Positions 6,305 through 15,201 of a stretch of DNA of 21,907 nt are shown here, in pieces. The notes beneath the pieces are model-generated. The model worked only from the letters and a program-made list of their open reading frames with translations. It made no database searches and was not told the origin of the DNA. A program made the translations under genes and the position numbers. Every line of letters begins with the position of its first letter. Positions within the stretch are counted from its first letter, which is position 1. The DNA comes from Bacteroidales bacterium (GTDB taxonomy: Bacteria; Bacteroidota; Bacteroidia; Bacteroidales; Muribaculaceae), in the NCBI GenBank assembly GCA_900768685.1, contig CAAGDX010000029.1:1-21907 (forward strand). Direction: 5' to 3'.

Positions 6305-7783
6305 ATGAAAAAATTAAGCACAATATTCCTTTCAGCCTTGATGCTGATTACTCCTGCACTGAAAGCAGAAGAACTCGTAATTATTCACACAAACGATACA
6401 CACTCCATAATAGAGCCGGACAAGAAAGGTATGGGAGGCTGGTTCCGCCATAAAGCACTGATAGATAGCATAAAATCCGTCAATGAAAATGTGATTCTGG
6501 TTGATGCCGGTGATGCAGTGCAGGGTTCCGTGTATTTCAATCTTTATCGCGGAGAACTGGAGTACAAACTCAAAGAACTCATAGGCTACGACTATTGCAT
6601 ACTCGGCAACCACGACTTTGACTATGCGGATTCCGTAATGATACCGCTGATAAAAAACACGAATTTGAAGTGGATTTCGTCAAACTATCTCTTTAAGGAC
6701 AAAGAAATGAGTAGCCGTTTTGCTCCATACTATATCCGTGAGGTGGCAGGAAAGAAAATTGCTTTTATGGGTATAAACATCAATCCTGACGGGCTTATCA
6801 CGCCGGGCAACTATGACACTGTGGGATACGTAGATGCAGTGAAAGCGGCACAAATTACATCACAATTTCTCAAACAGTGCCTCAAGGCAGACATTGTGGT
6901 GGCTATCACACACATAGGTTACAAAGAAAGCAATTTGCCGTATGACGACCTGAAACTGCGTGCTACTTGCCCGGATATAGATATTATTATAGGTGGACAT
7001 TCACACTCCGAGGTTACTCCCGGCGAAGATTGGATAGCACTTGGTGATTCCGCTATCATTGCACAGGCATACAAGTATGGCTACAAAGTGGGACAGTTCA
7101 CTATAGACCTGGACAAGATGCAGGCAAAACACCACCTTTACACTATAGACAGCCGCTACGACAGATTTCCAAAGGATTCTGCGATGGAAGATTTCATCAA
7201 GCCTTACGTTCATGGCAAAGATTCCGTAAATAGTCTGTATATCAGCAATATACCCAAAACAATGGAAGCAAACGGAATGGAACTGCGTAATTTCCTTGCA
7301 GACTTTATGCTCAAACGCGGTGAAGAAATATCCGGAGCGAAACCGGATTTGGCAATCATAAACAAGGGAAGTATTCGTCAGCCGTGGACGGCAGGAAAAC
7401 TGTCGGAAGGCGATGTGATGTCGGCTCAACCGTTCTCAAACTATATCACCGTTCAAGAGATTCCGGGTGATTCACTGATAAGTTGCTTTGACTTTATAGC
7501 ACTTTCCGGCGGACAGGGCGTGAGTGCAGGTGTGGAAGCCAAAATGGCAGGCAACAAATGCGAATACGTGAAGATAAACGGTAAACCTATTGACCCGAAT
7601 AAAACTTATCGCCTTGCCACTATAAACTATGTGGCAACGGGCGGAGACAACTTCAGTATGCTCAAATGTTTCCCGATAATTTATCGCAGCGAGAACTTTG
7701 TGCAGCGAGATTTGATAAACTATATCAAGAAGTATTATCCCAAAAATCTCAAATACACGGACAAGCAAAGAATGTTCAAGTAA
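6305..7783 (+). CDS. Secreted 5'-nucleotidase / metallophosphatase, single-chain
   Basis: The 492-residue protein starts with a signal peptide (MKKLSTIFLSALMLITPALKA) and should be periplasmic. The N-terminal calcineurin-like metallophosphatase domain shows HTNDTHS (Asp31, His33), DAGDAVQG (Asp70), GNHDFD (Asn102, His103) and GGHSHS, which together bind two metal ions. The C-terminal 5'-nucleotidase domain has the INKGSIRQPWTAGKLSEGD segment and YVATGGDNF near the end. The likely role is hydrolysis of nucleotide monophosphates or similar phosphoesters for scavenging. In many Bacteroidales the two domains are carried by two adjacent genes; here they are one polypeptide. A 60-nt gap to the next gene suggests a shared transcript. 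Confidence 0.9.
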   Translation: MKKLSTIFLSALMLITPALKAEELVIIHTNDTHSIIEPDKKGMGGWFRHKALIDSIKSVNENVILVDAGDAVQGSVYFNLYRGELEYKLKELIGYDYCILGNHDFDYADSVMIPLIKNTNLKWISSNYLFKDKEMSSRFAPYYIREVAGKKIAFMGININPDGLITPGNYDTVGYVDAVKAAQITSQFLKQCLKADIVVAITHIGYKESNLPYDDLKLRATCPDIDIIIGGHSHSEVTPGEDWIALGDSAIIAQAYKYGYKVGQFTIDLDKMQAKHHLYTIDSRYDRFPKDSAMEDFIKPYVHGKDSVNSLYISNIPKTMEANGMELRNFLADFMLKRGEEISGAKPDLAIINKGSIRQPWTAGKLSEGDVMSAQPFSNYITVQEIPGDSLISCFDFIALSGGQGVSAGVEAKMAGNKCEYVKINGKPIDPNKTYRLATINYVATGGDNFSMLKCFPIIYRSENFVQRDLINYIKKYYPKNLKYTDKQRMFK

Positions 7784-7843
7784 TTGTTTCTTTACAAACA
7801 CAAATTTATTAACATCTTAAAATCAGCCATTTAAGAATTAACC

Positions 7844-10783
7844 ATGAAACGCATTTGTTCTATTGTTCTATTCGCAGTGCTTGCACTCACGTCAGCAGCA
7901 AGTCCTAAAGAAATAAACCCCGTGTTGCAGTCGCGAGAGTGTAAACACTGGGTGGATTCCGTGATGAAAACCATGACGCTTGAGGAGCAGGTGGCACAGT
8001 TGTTTGTAGTAAATCTCAGAGCAGACAGCGTATCCTATTCTGCAATTAAATCACTTTTCGGCAAGCATGGCGTAGGCGGCGTGCTTTTCACTCGCGGACC
8101 GCTGAAAAACTATGCAAACGGCATCAATGCCATTCGTAAAGCCTCCAAGGTGCCGCCGTTTATCACTTTTGACGGTGAATGGGGACTGCCGATGAGAATT
8201 AAAAACACTCCGCGTTTTCCATATAATATAAGTGTAGGTGCTGCGAGAGACAGCCGTGCGGCATACGTCTATGGACGTGAAGTGGCACGCGAAATGAAAG
8301 CACTGGGAGTGAACGTGAACTTTGCTCCGGTGATAGATGTGAACACAAATCCGCTTAACCCCGTTATCGGCTATCGCTCTTTTGGCGAAGACCCGCAGAG
8401 AGTGGCGGAGTTTGGTATAGCCTACGCAAACGGACTTGAAGACGGTGGCGTAATGTCTGTTTCCAAGCATTTCCCCGGTCATGGTGACACATCTACAGAT
8501 TCTCACAAGGAACTGCCTTTTGTTACACACAATGAAGAGCAAATCCAAACGCTGGATTTATATCCTTTTGAAAGATTTATCACCGACGGCGGTTGCGGTG
8601 TTATGGTAGGTCACTTGAACGTTCCCGTACTTGACCCCTCAGGCACACCTGCATCACTTTCAAACGTTATTACCACTCAACTGCTCCGTGAAAAAATGGG
8701 TTTTGACGGACTTGTTTTCACAGATGCACTGGGAATGAAAGGAGCGAGACTGGAAGGCAAGTCAAATGCAGTTGCAGCACTGAAAGCGGGTGCGGATATG
8801 CTCGTGAATCCCATGAATCCGTTGGAAGACTTAAATGCTGTGATTAAGGCAGTTAAAGCCGGCGAAATCAGCAAAAATGTTATCAAGGAACGTTGCCGAA
8901 AAGTGCTCGCATACAAATATGCTTTTGGTGCACACAAAACACCGCTCACGGATTTGGCAACTATCAGCGATGTGATAAATGCCCCGGAAGCGGAAGCGGC
9001 ATGCGGCATTGTGGCAAATGAATGTATCACACTTCTCAGAGACGCTAAAAACTTAGTGCCTCTCCTGAACACAGAGCCAAAGAAAATAGCAGTGGTAAAC
9101 ATTGGAGCGGCGGAAAAGGATTTTACGGATATGTGCGAAAAATATGCGGATATAGACGTTTATAACACTGCATATCACCTCAATGCACTGAAAAAATACG
9201 ATGTTGTGGTTGCTGCCGTATATAAAAGCGGCAATGGCTCCGTTTATCAACTCTCAACGCTCAAAGATTTGCCAAATCTTGTGGAAGTATTCTTTGTGAA
9301 CCCGTTTGAAATGGCAAAATTCCGGGATTCCGTAACGGAAAATGCTTCTGTAGTTCTTGTGGGCGACGATACAAAGCATTTGCGTCTTGCAGCGGCACAA
9401 GCACTTTTCGGTGGTATAAAAATTGATGGTATTTGTCCTGTAGATATAGCAAATATTGCCAAAGCAGGAGACGGACTTGTGCGTGAAAAAATTCGCCTCG
9501 GCTACGTTCATCCGTCGTTGATGAATCTGAATGAAAATATGACATATCGCTTGGATTCGCTTATAAAAGAGGGACTTAGAAAGAAAGCCTTCCCGGGTTG
9601 TCAACTTCTTGTGGCAAAGGGCGGAAACGTAGTTTTTGACAAAGCCTACGGTTATCAGTCGTTCGGCTCTCGCCATAAAGTGACAGACAATACACTTTTT
9701 GACCTTGCTTCAGTTTCTAAGGCTACAGGTACACTTCCGGGCGTGATGAAGGCTTACGATTTGGGTCTTTTCAGCATTGATGACCTTGCTTCCAAGCATA
9801 TTCCGGGACTTGTGGGAACAAACAAGGAAGACGTGACAATTCGCCAACTCCTTTTCCACGAAAGCGGCATACAACCGAGCCTGAATATGTTCAACATTAT
9901 GATGGATTCCACCACATATACCGGTGAACTTATCACAAGCAAGTATTCAAAAGCAAATCCTATCCTTATCCAGCGTAATGCTTACGGAAATGCCACTGCA
10001 AAACTCCGCAGAGACATCACTTCTCCAATCAGAACAGATGAATTTGATATTGAGGCGGCACGCGGACTTTATGTGGGTAAAATCACTTACGATACTATCA
10101 TGAATCGTATTTACAACTCTCCGCTGAGAAAAGACAAAAGTTATGCCTATAGTTGCCTGAATTTCTGTCTCCTTATGGATTTGGAACAAAGACTTACGGG
10201 CATTGCTCACGACACTTGGATGCAGGACAGCATTTATTCCAGACTTGGCTGCTACAGAACTTGTTATCAGCCGCTTAGACGTTTCCGTAACACGGAAATC
10301 GCATCTACGGAAAAGGATACCTATCTCCGCAAGCAAACTCTCTGCGGCTACGTTCATGATGAACTTGCCGACTTTTCCGGCGGTGTGCAAGGCAATGCGG
10401 GACTGTTCTCCACAGCAGGCGACCTGGCAAAACTCTGCCAAATGTGGCTTAATAAGGGTATTTATGCCGGGCAGAGAATACTCTCCGAGGAAACGGTGAC
10501 GCTATTCATCACGGAAAAAAGTCCTACTTGTCGCCGAGGACTGGGATTTGACAAGCCGGACAAGACAAACGACGACTATTCACCCACATGCTCGGAAGCC
10601 ACAGCCGCAACATTCGGTCACCTTGGCTTTACCGGCACTGTTTTCTGGGTTGACCCGGACAATGACTTAATATTCATTTTCCTTTGCAACAGAGTAAACC
10701 CCACTCGAGACAATGATGCATTTAATGATATGAATATTCGCCCGGAACTTTTCAGTATTGTGTATCAAAGCATTTTGAAATAG
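7844..10783 (+). CDS. Glycoside hydrolase family 3 (NagZ-like) fused to a serine beta-lactamase-fold domain
   Basis: The 979-residue protein has a signal peptide at residues 1-20. Residues about 30-360 form a NagZ-like GH3 barrel with KHFPGHGDTSTDSH (208-221, including the Asp219-His221 acid/base dyad) and nucleophile Asp294 in VFTDALGMKGA. Residues about 380-550 resemble the GH3 C-terminal domain. Residues about 565-979 form a class C beta-lactamase/DD-peptidase fold with SVSK (Ser623, Lys626), a YSCLN element in place of the usual YxN, and a GHLGFTGT segment near the end in the KTG position. The likely activity is beta-N-acetylglucosaminidase on peptidoglycan fragments combined with a peptidase or esterase in the periplasm. 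It is likely co-transcribed with the upstream nucleotidase and ends at the terminator at 10789. Confidence 0.9.
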   Translation: MKRICSIVLFAVLALTSAASPKEINPVLQSRECKHWVDSVMKTMTLEEQVAQLFVVNLRADSVSYSAIKSLFGKHGVGGVLFTRGPLKNYANGINAIRKASKVPPFITFDGEWGLPMRIKNTPRFPYNISVGAARDSRAAYVYGREVAREMKALGVNVNFAPVIDVNTNPLNPVIGYRSFGEDPQRVAEFGIAYANGLEDGGVMSVSKHFPGHGDTSTDSHKELPFVTHNEEQIQTLDLYPFERFITDGGCGVMVGHLNVPVLDPSGTPASLSNVITTQLLREKMGFDGLVFTDALGMKGARLEGKSNAVAALKAGADMLVNPMNPLEDLNAVIKAVKAGEISKNVIKERCRKVLAYKYAFGAHKTPLTDLATISDVINAPEAEAACGIVANECITLLRDAKNLVPLLNTEPKKIAVVNIGAAEKDFTDMCEKYADIDVYNTAYHLNALKKYDVVVAAVYKSGNGSVYQLSTLKDLPNLVEVFFVNPFEMAKFRDSVTENASVVLVGDDTKHLRLAAAQALFGGIKIDGICPVDIANIAKAGDGLVREKIRLGYVHPSLMNLNENMTYRLDSLIKEGLRKKAFPGCQLLVAKGGNVVFDKAYGYQSFGSRHKVTDNTLFDLASVSKATGTLPGVMKAYDLGLFSIDDLASKHIPGLVGTNKEDVTIRQLLFHESGIQPSLNMFNIMMDSTTYTGELITSKYSKANPILIQRNAYGNATAKLRRDITSPIRTDEFDIEAARGLYVGKITYDTIMNRIYNSPLRKDKSYAYSCLNFCLLMDLEQRLTGIAHDTWMQDSIYSRLGCYRTCYQPLRRFRNTEIASTEKDTYLRKQTLCGYVHDELADFSGGVQGNAGLFSTAGDLAKLCQMWLNKGIYAGQRILSEETVTLFITEKSPTCRRGLGFDKPDKTNDDYSPTCSEATAATFGHLGFTGTVFWVDPDNDLIFIFLCNRVNPTRDNDAFNDMNIRPELFSIVYQSILK

Positions 10784-10788
10784 GTTAT

Positions 10789-10824
10789 AAGATGCAAGTT
10801 CCTCGGGGCTTGCATCTTTTGTTT
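10789..10824 (+). terminator. Intrinsic terminator after the GH3/beta-lactamase gene
   Basis: AAGATGCAAG (10789-10798) and CTTGCATCTT (10809-10818) form a perfect 10-bp stem with a 10-nt loop. TTGTTTT follows. It starts 5 nt past the stop codon. Confidence 0.85.
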
Positions 10825-10884
10825 TATCTTTATGCAACAATAGGTAAAAATTAGGCTAAACAACAAATTTTAATACAGCTTTAT

Positions 10885-10915
10885 TTTGATATTATTTGCT
10901 TAAAGAGTAATTTTG
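10885..10915 (+). promoter_or_regulatory. Bacteroidota-type promoter of the rpoN operon
   Basis: TTTG (10885-10888) and TAATTTTG (10908-10915) match the -33 and -7 consensus elements exactly, with a 19-nt spacer. The -7 element ends only 4 nt before the ATG of rpoN, so the transcript should start at or within a few bases of the start codon. It is one of the two best promoters in the window. Confidence 0.8.
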
Positions 10916-10919
10916 CAGT

Positions 10920-12383
10920 ATGAACGACAGTCAGAAGTTAGGAATAGAACAAAATCAAACTCAACGACTGATACCAATGCAGGTTGCAGTTGGTCGTCTG
11001 CTGGAAATGAATGTCATTGAAGTAGAGGAGGAGGTGAAGCGTGCACTTGAAGAACTTCCGGCACTTGAGGTCAATGAAGATAAGGAAGATAAGCCCGTTC
11101 AGCAAGATGATGATAATGAAGACAATTTTGCAGAAAGTGCGGAACAAATGCAGATGGCAGACTATCGTACGGATGATGATATCCCGTCTTATCTGAAAAA
11201 GACTAATAACGGATATTATGACCCTGACGACTATATAGAACCTGTGGTGGTAGCGGTGGAGGGTACTATTATAGACACTCTGACGGAACAACTTAATGAG
11301 CGTGAGGTTACTCCGCAGCAGGAAATAATTGCAAAATACATTATCGGTAGCATTGATGATAACGGATATATGTCACGCGACATGAATTCTATCCGCACGG
11401 ATATTGCTTACCAGGCAGGTATTGATGTCACTATTGAAGAAGTGAGAGAAGTGTGGAAGATGATTCGCACTTTTGACCCTGCGGGCATTGCTGCCGTGGA
11501 TTTGCGTGACTGTCTGCTCCTGCAGTTGCAGCGAAGAATTGCGGATGAGCAAAAGCCGAGTAAGGCTCTGATTGATGCTAAAGAAATAATTGCGGACTAC
11601 TTTGATATTTTCTCCAAGAAGCATTTTCAAAAAATCACTTCCGCTCTCGGTATTACGGAAGGTGAATTGAAAGAGGCTCTGGAGGAAATCCGTTCTCTAA
11701 ATCCCAAGCCGGCAGGACAACTTGCTTCCGGCGGACTTGAGGAAGGCTCCAGACACATAGTGCCGGATTTTAATGTGGAAGTGGATGGCGACAAAATCAC
11801 TCTCACTCTGATGAATAATATTCCGGAACTCAGGATTGAAGCTACTTTTGCGGAACAGCCTGATGAAAAGCATTTTAAGGGCAGAGACAAGTCTGCCGCT
11901 GCCACATTTATCCGTCAGCGACGCGATGAGGCGCAAATGTTTATCCGTGCTCTTTCCATGCGTCAGGAGACGCTTTTCCGTGTGATGAGCGGAATTGTCA
12001 CCATTCAGCGGCAATTTTTTCTTACCGGAGATATGAGCGACATAAAACCAATGGTGCTCAAAGACGTGTCTGAACTTACGGGCGACAATATCTCCGTTAT
12101 TTCACGTGCTACGGCTGCAAAATACGTTTCCACGCCTTACGGTGTCTTTCCGCTGAAAGTTTTCTTTAACGAGAGGGTGAATGACGAGGAAGACGCTTCT
12201 TCACACAAGATTATTGAGGAAATAAAGGCGATAATAAGCACGGAGAGCAAGAAAAAACCTTTCAGCGATGATGCAATAACGGCTATGCTGAACAAAAAAG
12301 GATATTCGCTTGCTCGCAGGACAGTGACCAAGTATAGAGAAAAAGTGGGAATCCCCGTAGCACGACTCAGAAAGGAATTATAA
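10920..12383 (+). CDS. rpoN: RNA polymerase sigma-54 factor
   Basis: RpoN directs RNA polymerase to -24/-12 promoters and needs AAA+ activators for open-complex formation. The 487-residue protein has Gln-rich region I (residues 1-50, ending in the EELPALE motif of the activator-responsive helix), an acidic linker (about 52-85), the core-binding domain, and the C-terminal DNA-binding part. The last includes the RpoN box ARRTVTKYRE (about 465-474). The ATG at 10920 is needed to keep region I and is nearly abutted by the promoter, which implies a leaderless or almost leaderless mRNA. It heads a tight five-gene plus-strand cluster with gaps of 0-22 nt. No sigma-54 activator gene is in the window. 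Confidence 0.95.
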   Translation: MNDSQKLGIEQNQTQRLIPMQVAVGRLLEMNVIEVEEEVKRALEELPALEVNEDKEDKPVQQDDDNEDNFAESAEQMQMADYRTDDDIPSYLKKTNNGYYDPDDYIEPVVVAVEGTIIDTLTEQLNEREVTPQQEIIAKYIIGSIDDNGYMSRDMNSIRTDIAYQAGIDVTIEEVREVWKMIRTFDPAGIAAVDLRDCLLLQLQRRIADEQKPSKALIDAKEIIADYFDIFSKKHFQKITSALGITEGELKEALEEIRSLNPKPAGQLASGGLEEGSRHIVPDFNVEVDGDKITLTLMNNIPELRIEATFAEQPDEKHFKGRDKSAAATFIRQRRDEAQMFIRALSMRQETLFRVMSGIVTIQRQFFLTGDMSDIKPMVLKDVSELTGDNISVISRATAAKYVSTPYGVFPLKVFFNERVNDEEDASSHKIIEEIKAIISTESKKKPFSDDAITAMLNKKGYSLARRTVTKYREKVGIPVARLRKEL

Positions 12384-12403
12384 CAAGCAAATAATAAATC
12401 ACA

Positions 12404-13015
12404 ATGATAAAGACTATTTCACGCCTCGCATCCATTCTGTTTTCACCGTTTATAGTGCCTACATACGCTATAGTGATGGTGCTCTGGATGACGATACTTT
12501 TTGTAGTGCCTTTGGAAACAAAACTTACAGTGACGGCAATAACGTTTCTATTGACAATGGGAATGCCGCTTTTGGTAATTCTGGGACTTTACAGAGCCAA
12601 AACCATCCACAGTATGGGTCTTGAAAACCGGAAAGAACGGCTGATACCATACCTTGTTGCAGTGGTGTGCTATGCTTTGCTTGCGGTTTATTATCACAAG
12701 ATACATTCACCTATATGGCTCACAATGTTTCCTATCGGCGGCGGACTTGCCGTGCTGGTAACGCTTATTGTGAATCGCTGGTGGAAGATAAGTGCACACT
12801 CAGCCGCTATGGGAGGCTTTGCCGCATTTGTGTATCTTCTTCATCATTCACAGGTACTCCTTTTCGGCGGTATGCCAATGCTGTATTTTGCCGTGATAGT
12901 TACGGGAATATTAGGCACGGCACGCATTATCCTCGGTCTTCATTCTCCGCTTCAGGTTTTGGCAGGGATAGCAAACGGAGTGCTGTGCATTTTATTGACT
13001 TCACTTTTTTATTAA
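12404..13015 (+). CDS. PAP2-superfamily integral membrane protein
   Basis: The 203-residue protein is mostly hydrophobic, with about six predicted membrane segments. It shows a degraded PAP2 phosphatase signature: NRKERLIPY in place of KxxxxxxRP, ISAHSAAMGG in place of PSGH, and ARIILGLHSPLQVLAG in place of SRxxxxxHxxxD. The last motif keeps the Arg and His, but the usual Asp is Gln. Family members dephosphorylate lipid phosphates such as undecaprenyl or phosphatidyl phosphates. Activity here is plausible but not assured because of the missing Asp. Its place between rpoN and purE-ispG, with 20- and 22-nt gaps, suggests co-transcription; a link to isoprenoid lipid carriers through ispG is only an inference. 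Confidence 0.75.
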   Translation: MIKTISRLASILFSPFIVPTYAIVMVLWMTILFVVPLETKLTVTAITFLLTMGMPLLVILGLYRAKTIHSMGLENRKERLIPYLVAVVCYALLAVYYHKIHSPIWLTMFPIGGGLAVLVTLIVNRWWKISAHSAAMGGFAAFVYLLHHSQVLLFGGMPMLYFAVIVTGILGTARIILGLHSPLQVLAGIANGVLCILLTSLFY

Positions 13016-13037
13016 AAAAAAATATAATTCAAGCAAG

Positions 13038-13544
13038 ATGACACCATTAGTAAGTATTATTATGGGAAGTACGTCAGACCTTCCGATACTCGAAAAGGCT
13101 GCGTCTTTTTTAGACTCTATGGAAATTCCATTTGAAATGAATGCCCTTTCCGCACACCGCACACCGCGAGAAGTGGAGGAATTTGCAAGAAATGCAGCAG
13201 GAAGAGGACTCAAAGTGATTATCGCTGCCGCAGGTATGGCTGCCGCTCTGCCGGGTGTGATAGCGGCAATGACACCTGTTCCCGTGATTGGCGTTCCTAT
13301 AAATTCCTCGCTGGAAGGACGTGATGCACTGCTCTCTATTGTTCAAATGCCGCCGGGCATTGCTGTGGCAACAGTGGGTATTAACGGTGCTATGAATGCC
13401 GCCGTGCTTGCCACTCAGATTCTTGCTTTAACCGACCCTGAAATTGCCAAGCGTTTTGATGGTTATCGTCGTGGCTTGGTGGATAAAATAGTGAAAGCGA
13501 ATACTCAACTCGCTTCACTCAAGTATAAATATAAAGTAAACTAA
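13038..13544 (+). CDS. purE: N5-carboxyaminoimidazole ribonucleotide mutase (PurE class I)
   Basis: PurE moves the carboxyl group of N5-CAIR to give CAIR in purine biosynthesis. The 168-residue protein has the family motifs IIMGSTSDLP near the N-terminus, SAHRTP (catalytic His40) and the AAAGMAAALPGVIA phosphate loop, with the INSSLEGRDALLSIVQMPPG segment further on. Length and motifs fit the bacterial class I mutase, which normally works with PurK; purK is not in this window. The stop codon is directly followed by the ispG ATG with no gap, so the two genes are probably translated together. Confidence 0.95.
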   Translation: MTPLVSIIMGSTSDLPILEKAASFLDSMEIPFEMNALSAHRTPREVEEFARNAAGRGLKVIIAAAGMAAALPGVIAAMTPVPVIGVPINSSLEGRDALLSIVQMPPGIAVATVGINGAMNAAVLATQILALTDPEIAKRFDGYRRGLVDKIVKANTQLASLKYKYKVN

Positions 13545-15182
13545 ATGAGCGTTTTTGACTATATAAGACGTAAATCCTCTGTTGTCAACATCGGTGGTGT
13601 GCCTCTGGGAGGTGATAATCCGATAAGACTGCAGTCCATGACAAACACTTCCACTATGGACACTCCCGGGAGTGTGGCTCAGATAAAAAGAATTGCCGCC
13701 GAAGGTGCGGATTATGTAAGACTTACGGCACAGGGTGTGCGTGAGGCGGAAAACTTGGCACTGATACGTGCGGAACTGCGTAAAGACGGAATCACCGTGC
13801 CTCTTGTGGCTGATATTCACTTTAATCCCAATGCCGCTTTTGCTGCTGCCAAGACGGTGGAGAAAGTGAGAATAAATCCGGGAAATTTCGTTGACCCGGG
13901 CAGAACATTCCGCCGCCTTACATATACTGATGAGGAATATGCAGCGGAAATCAAAAAAATAGACGATGCTCTCACGCCATTTCTGGAAGTTTGCCGTGAA
14001 AACGGCACCGCTATCCGAATAGGTGTGAACCATGGCAGCCTCTCAGACAGAATTATGAGCCGCTACGGCGACACTCCTGCCGGAATGGTGGAAAGTGCTA
14101 TGGAATTTTTGAGAGTTTGCGTTAAACGAAATTTCTATGATGTAGTTATTTCTATAAAAGCATCAAACACTGTGATTATGGTGGAAACGGTTCGTCGTCT
14201 TGTGCGTGCTATGGATGCGGAAAATATGCATTTTCCACTCCACCTTGGTGTCACAGAGGCGGGAGACGGGGAGGATGGAAGAATAAAGTCTGCTGTGGGT
14301 ATCGGTACTCTCCTTGCTGAGGGTATTGGCGACACTATCAGGGTTTCACTTAGTGAAGACCCGGAATGTGAAGTGCCTGTGGCTCGCAAACTGGTGGATT
14401 ATATCACCGCTCGTGAAAATCTGCCAGTAGTAAAAGGTAATTTTTATCCCGGTTTTGACCCTGTGATACCGCAGAAAAAACAAACTTTGTCTTTAGGCGA
14501 GATTGGCGGTGAAAACCCAACGGCAGTGGTTACAGCCTTGGCGGATTTTGAGCTTGTTGATGCTGAAAAAATCAGAGAGTTTGATTTTGCTAATCTTCAG
14601 AAGCCGATTTGCCTGTTTTCAAATCACCCGAACACCGTTGGCTCCATTCTGGCGGCATGTCACTATCTGAACGGCATAGACAGCAAACTGCCTGTGGCTG
14701 TGATGATTGACTATAAAGATACACCTGCGGAAGATGTTACTCTCTATGCCGCAGCGGATTTTGGACGTATTCTCCTGAACGGATTTGCGGACGGCATAAA
14801 AATTGCTGCTGCAAATATCAGCGACAGTCGCCTTGAGGAGCTGGGCTATTCCATTCTCCAGGCTGCTCGCAGAAGATTCACAAAAACGGAATTTATATCT
14901 TGTCCCAGTTGTGGAAGAACACTTTTTGACTTGCAGTCCACGCTCAAAGAAATTAAAGAGGCACTTTCACATTTGCCCGGACTGAAAATAGGTGTTATGG
15001 GCTGTATTGTGAACGGACCCGGCGAAATGGCAGATGCGGATTATGGCTACGTTGGTGCAGCTGCAGGACACGTGAGCCTTTATAAAGGTAAGGTGTGTGT
15101 GGAAAAGAATATCCCGGCAGAGGAAGCACTCGGAAAACTGATAGCCATACTGAAAAACGACGGTAAATGGCAAGATAAATAG
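13545..15182 (+). CDS. ispG: 4-hydroxy-3-methylbut-2-en-1-yl diphosphate synthase
   Basis: IspG (GcpE) turns methylerythritol cyclodiphosphate into HMBPP in the non-mevalonate isoprenoid pathway, using a [4Fe-4S] cluster. The cluster ligands are visible as CPSCGR (Cys453, Cys456) and GCIVNGPGE (Cys487), with conserved Glu494. The N-terminal TIM barrel starts at IGGVPLGGDNPIRLQSMTNT. At 545 residues the protein is much longer than E. coli IspG (about 370) because of an extra domain between barrel and cluster domain (roughly residues 270-440). This three-domain form is known from plants, Chlamydiae and Bacteroidota, so it is normal for this lineage. ATG follows the purE stop directly. Confidence 0.95.
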   Translation: MSVFDYIRRKSSVVNIGGVPLGGDNPIRLQSMTNTSTMDTPGSVAQIKRIAAEGADYVRLTAQGVREAENLALIRAELRKDGITVPLVADIHFNPNAAFAAAKTVEKVRINPGNFVDPGRTFRRLTYTDEEYAAEIKKIDDALTPFLEVCRENGTAIRIGVNHGSLSDRIMSRYGDTPAGMVESAMEFLRVCVKRNFYDVVISIKASNTVIMVETVRRLVRAMDAENMHFPLHLGVTEAGDGEDGRIKSAVGIGTLLAEGIGDTIRVSLSEDPECEVPVARKLVDYITARENLPVVKGNFYPGFDPVIPQKKQTLSLGEIGGENPTAVVTALADFELVDAEKIREFDFANLQKPICLFSNHPNTVGSILAACHYLNGIDSKLPVAVMIDYKDTPAEDVTLYAAADFGRILLNGFADGIKIAAANISDSRLEELGYSILQAARRRFTKTEFISCPSCGRTLFDLQSTLKEIKEALSHLPGLKIGVMGCIVNGPGEMADADYGYVGAAAGHVSLYKGKVCVEKNIPAEEALGKLIAILKNDGKWQDK

Positions 15183-15201
15183 CACTAAACAAGAACTTTT
15201 T

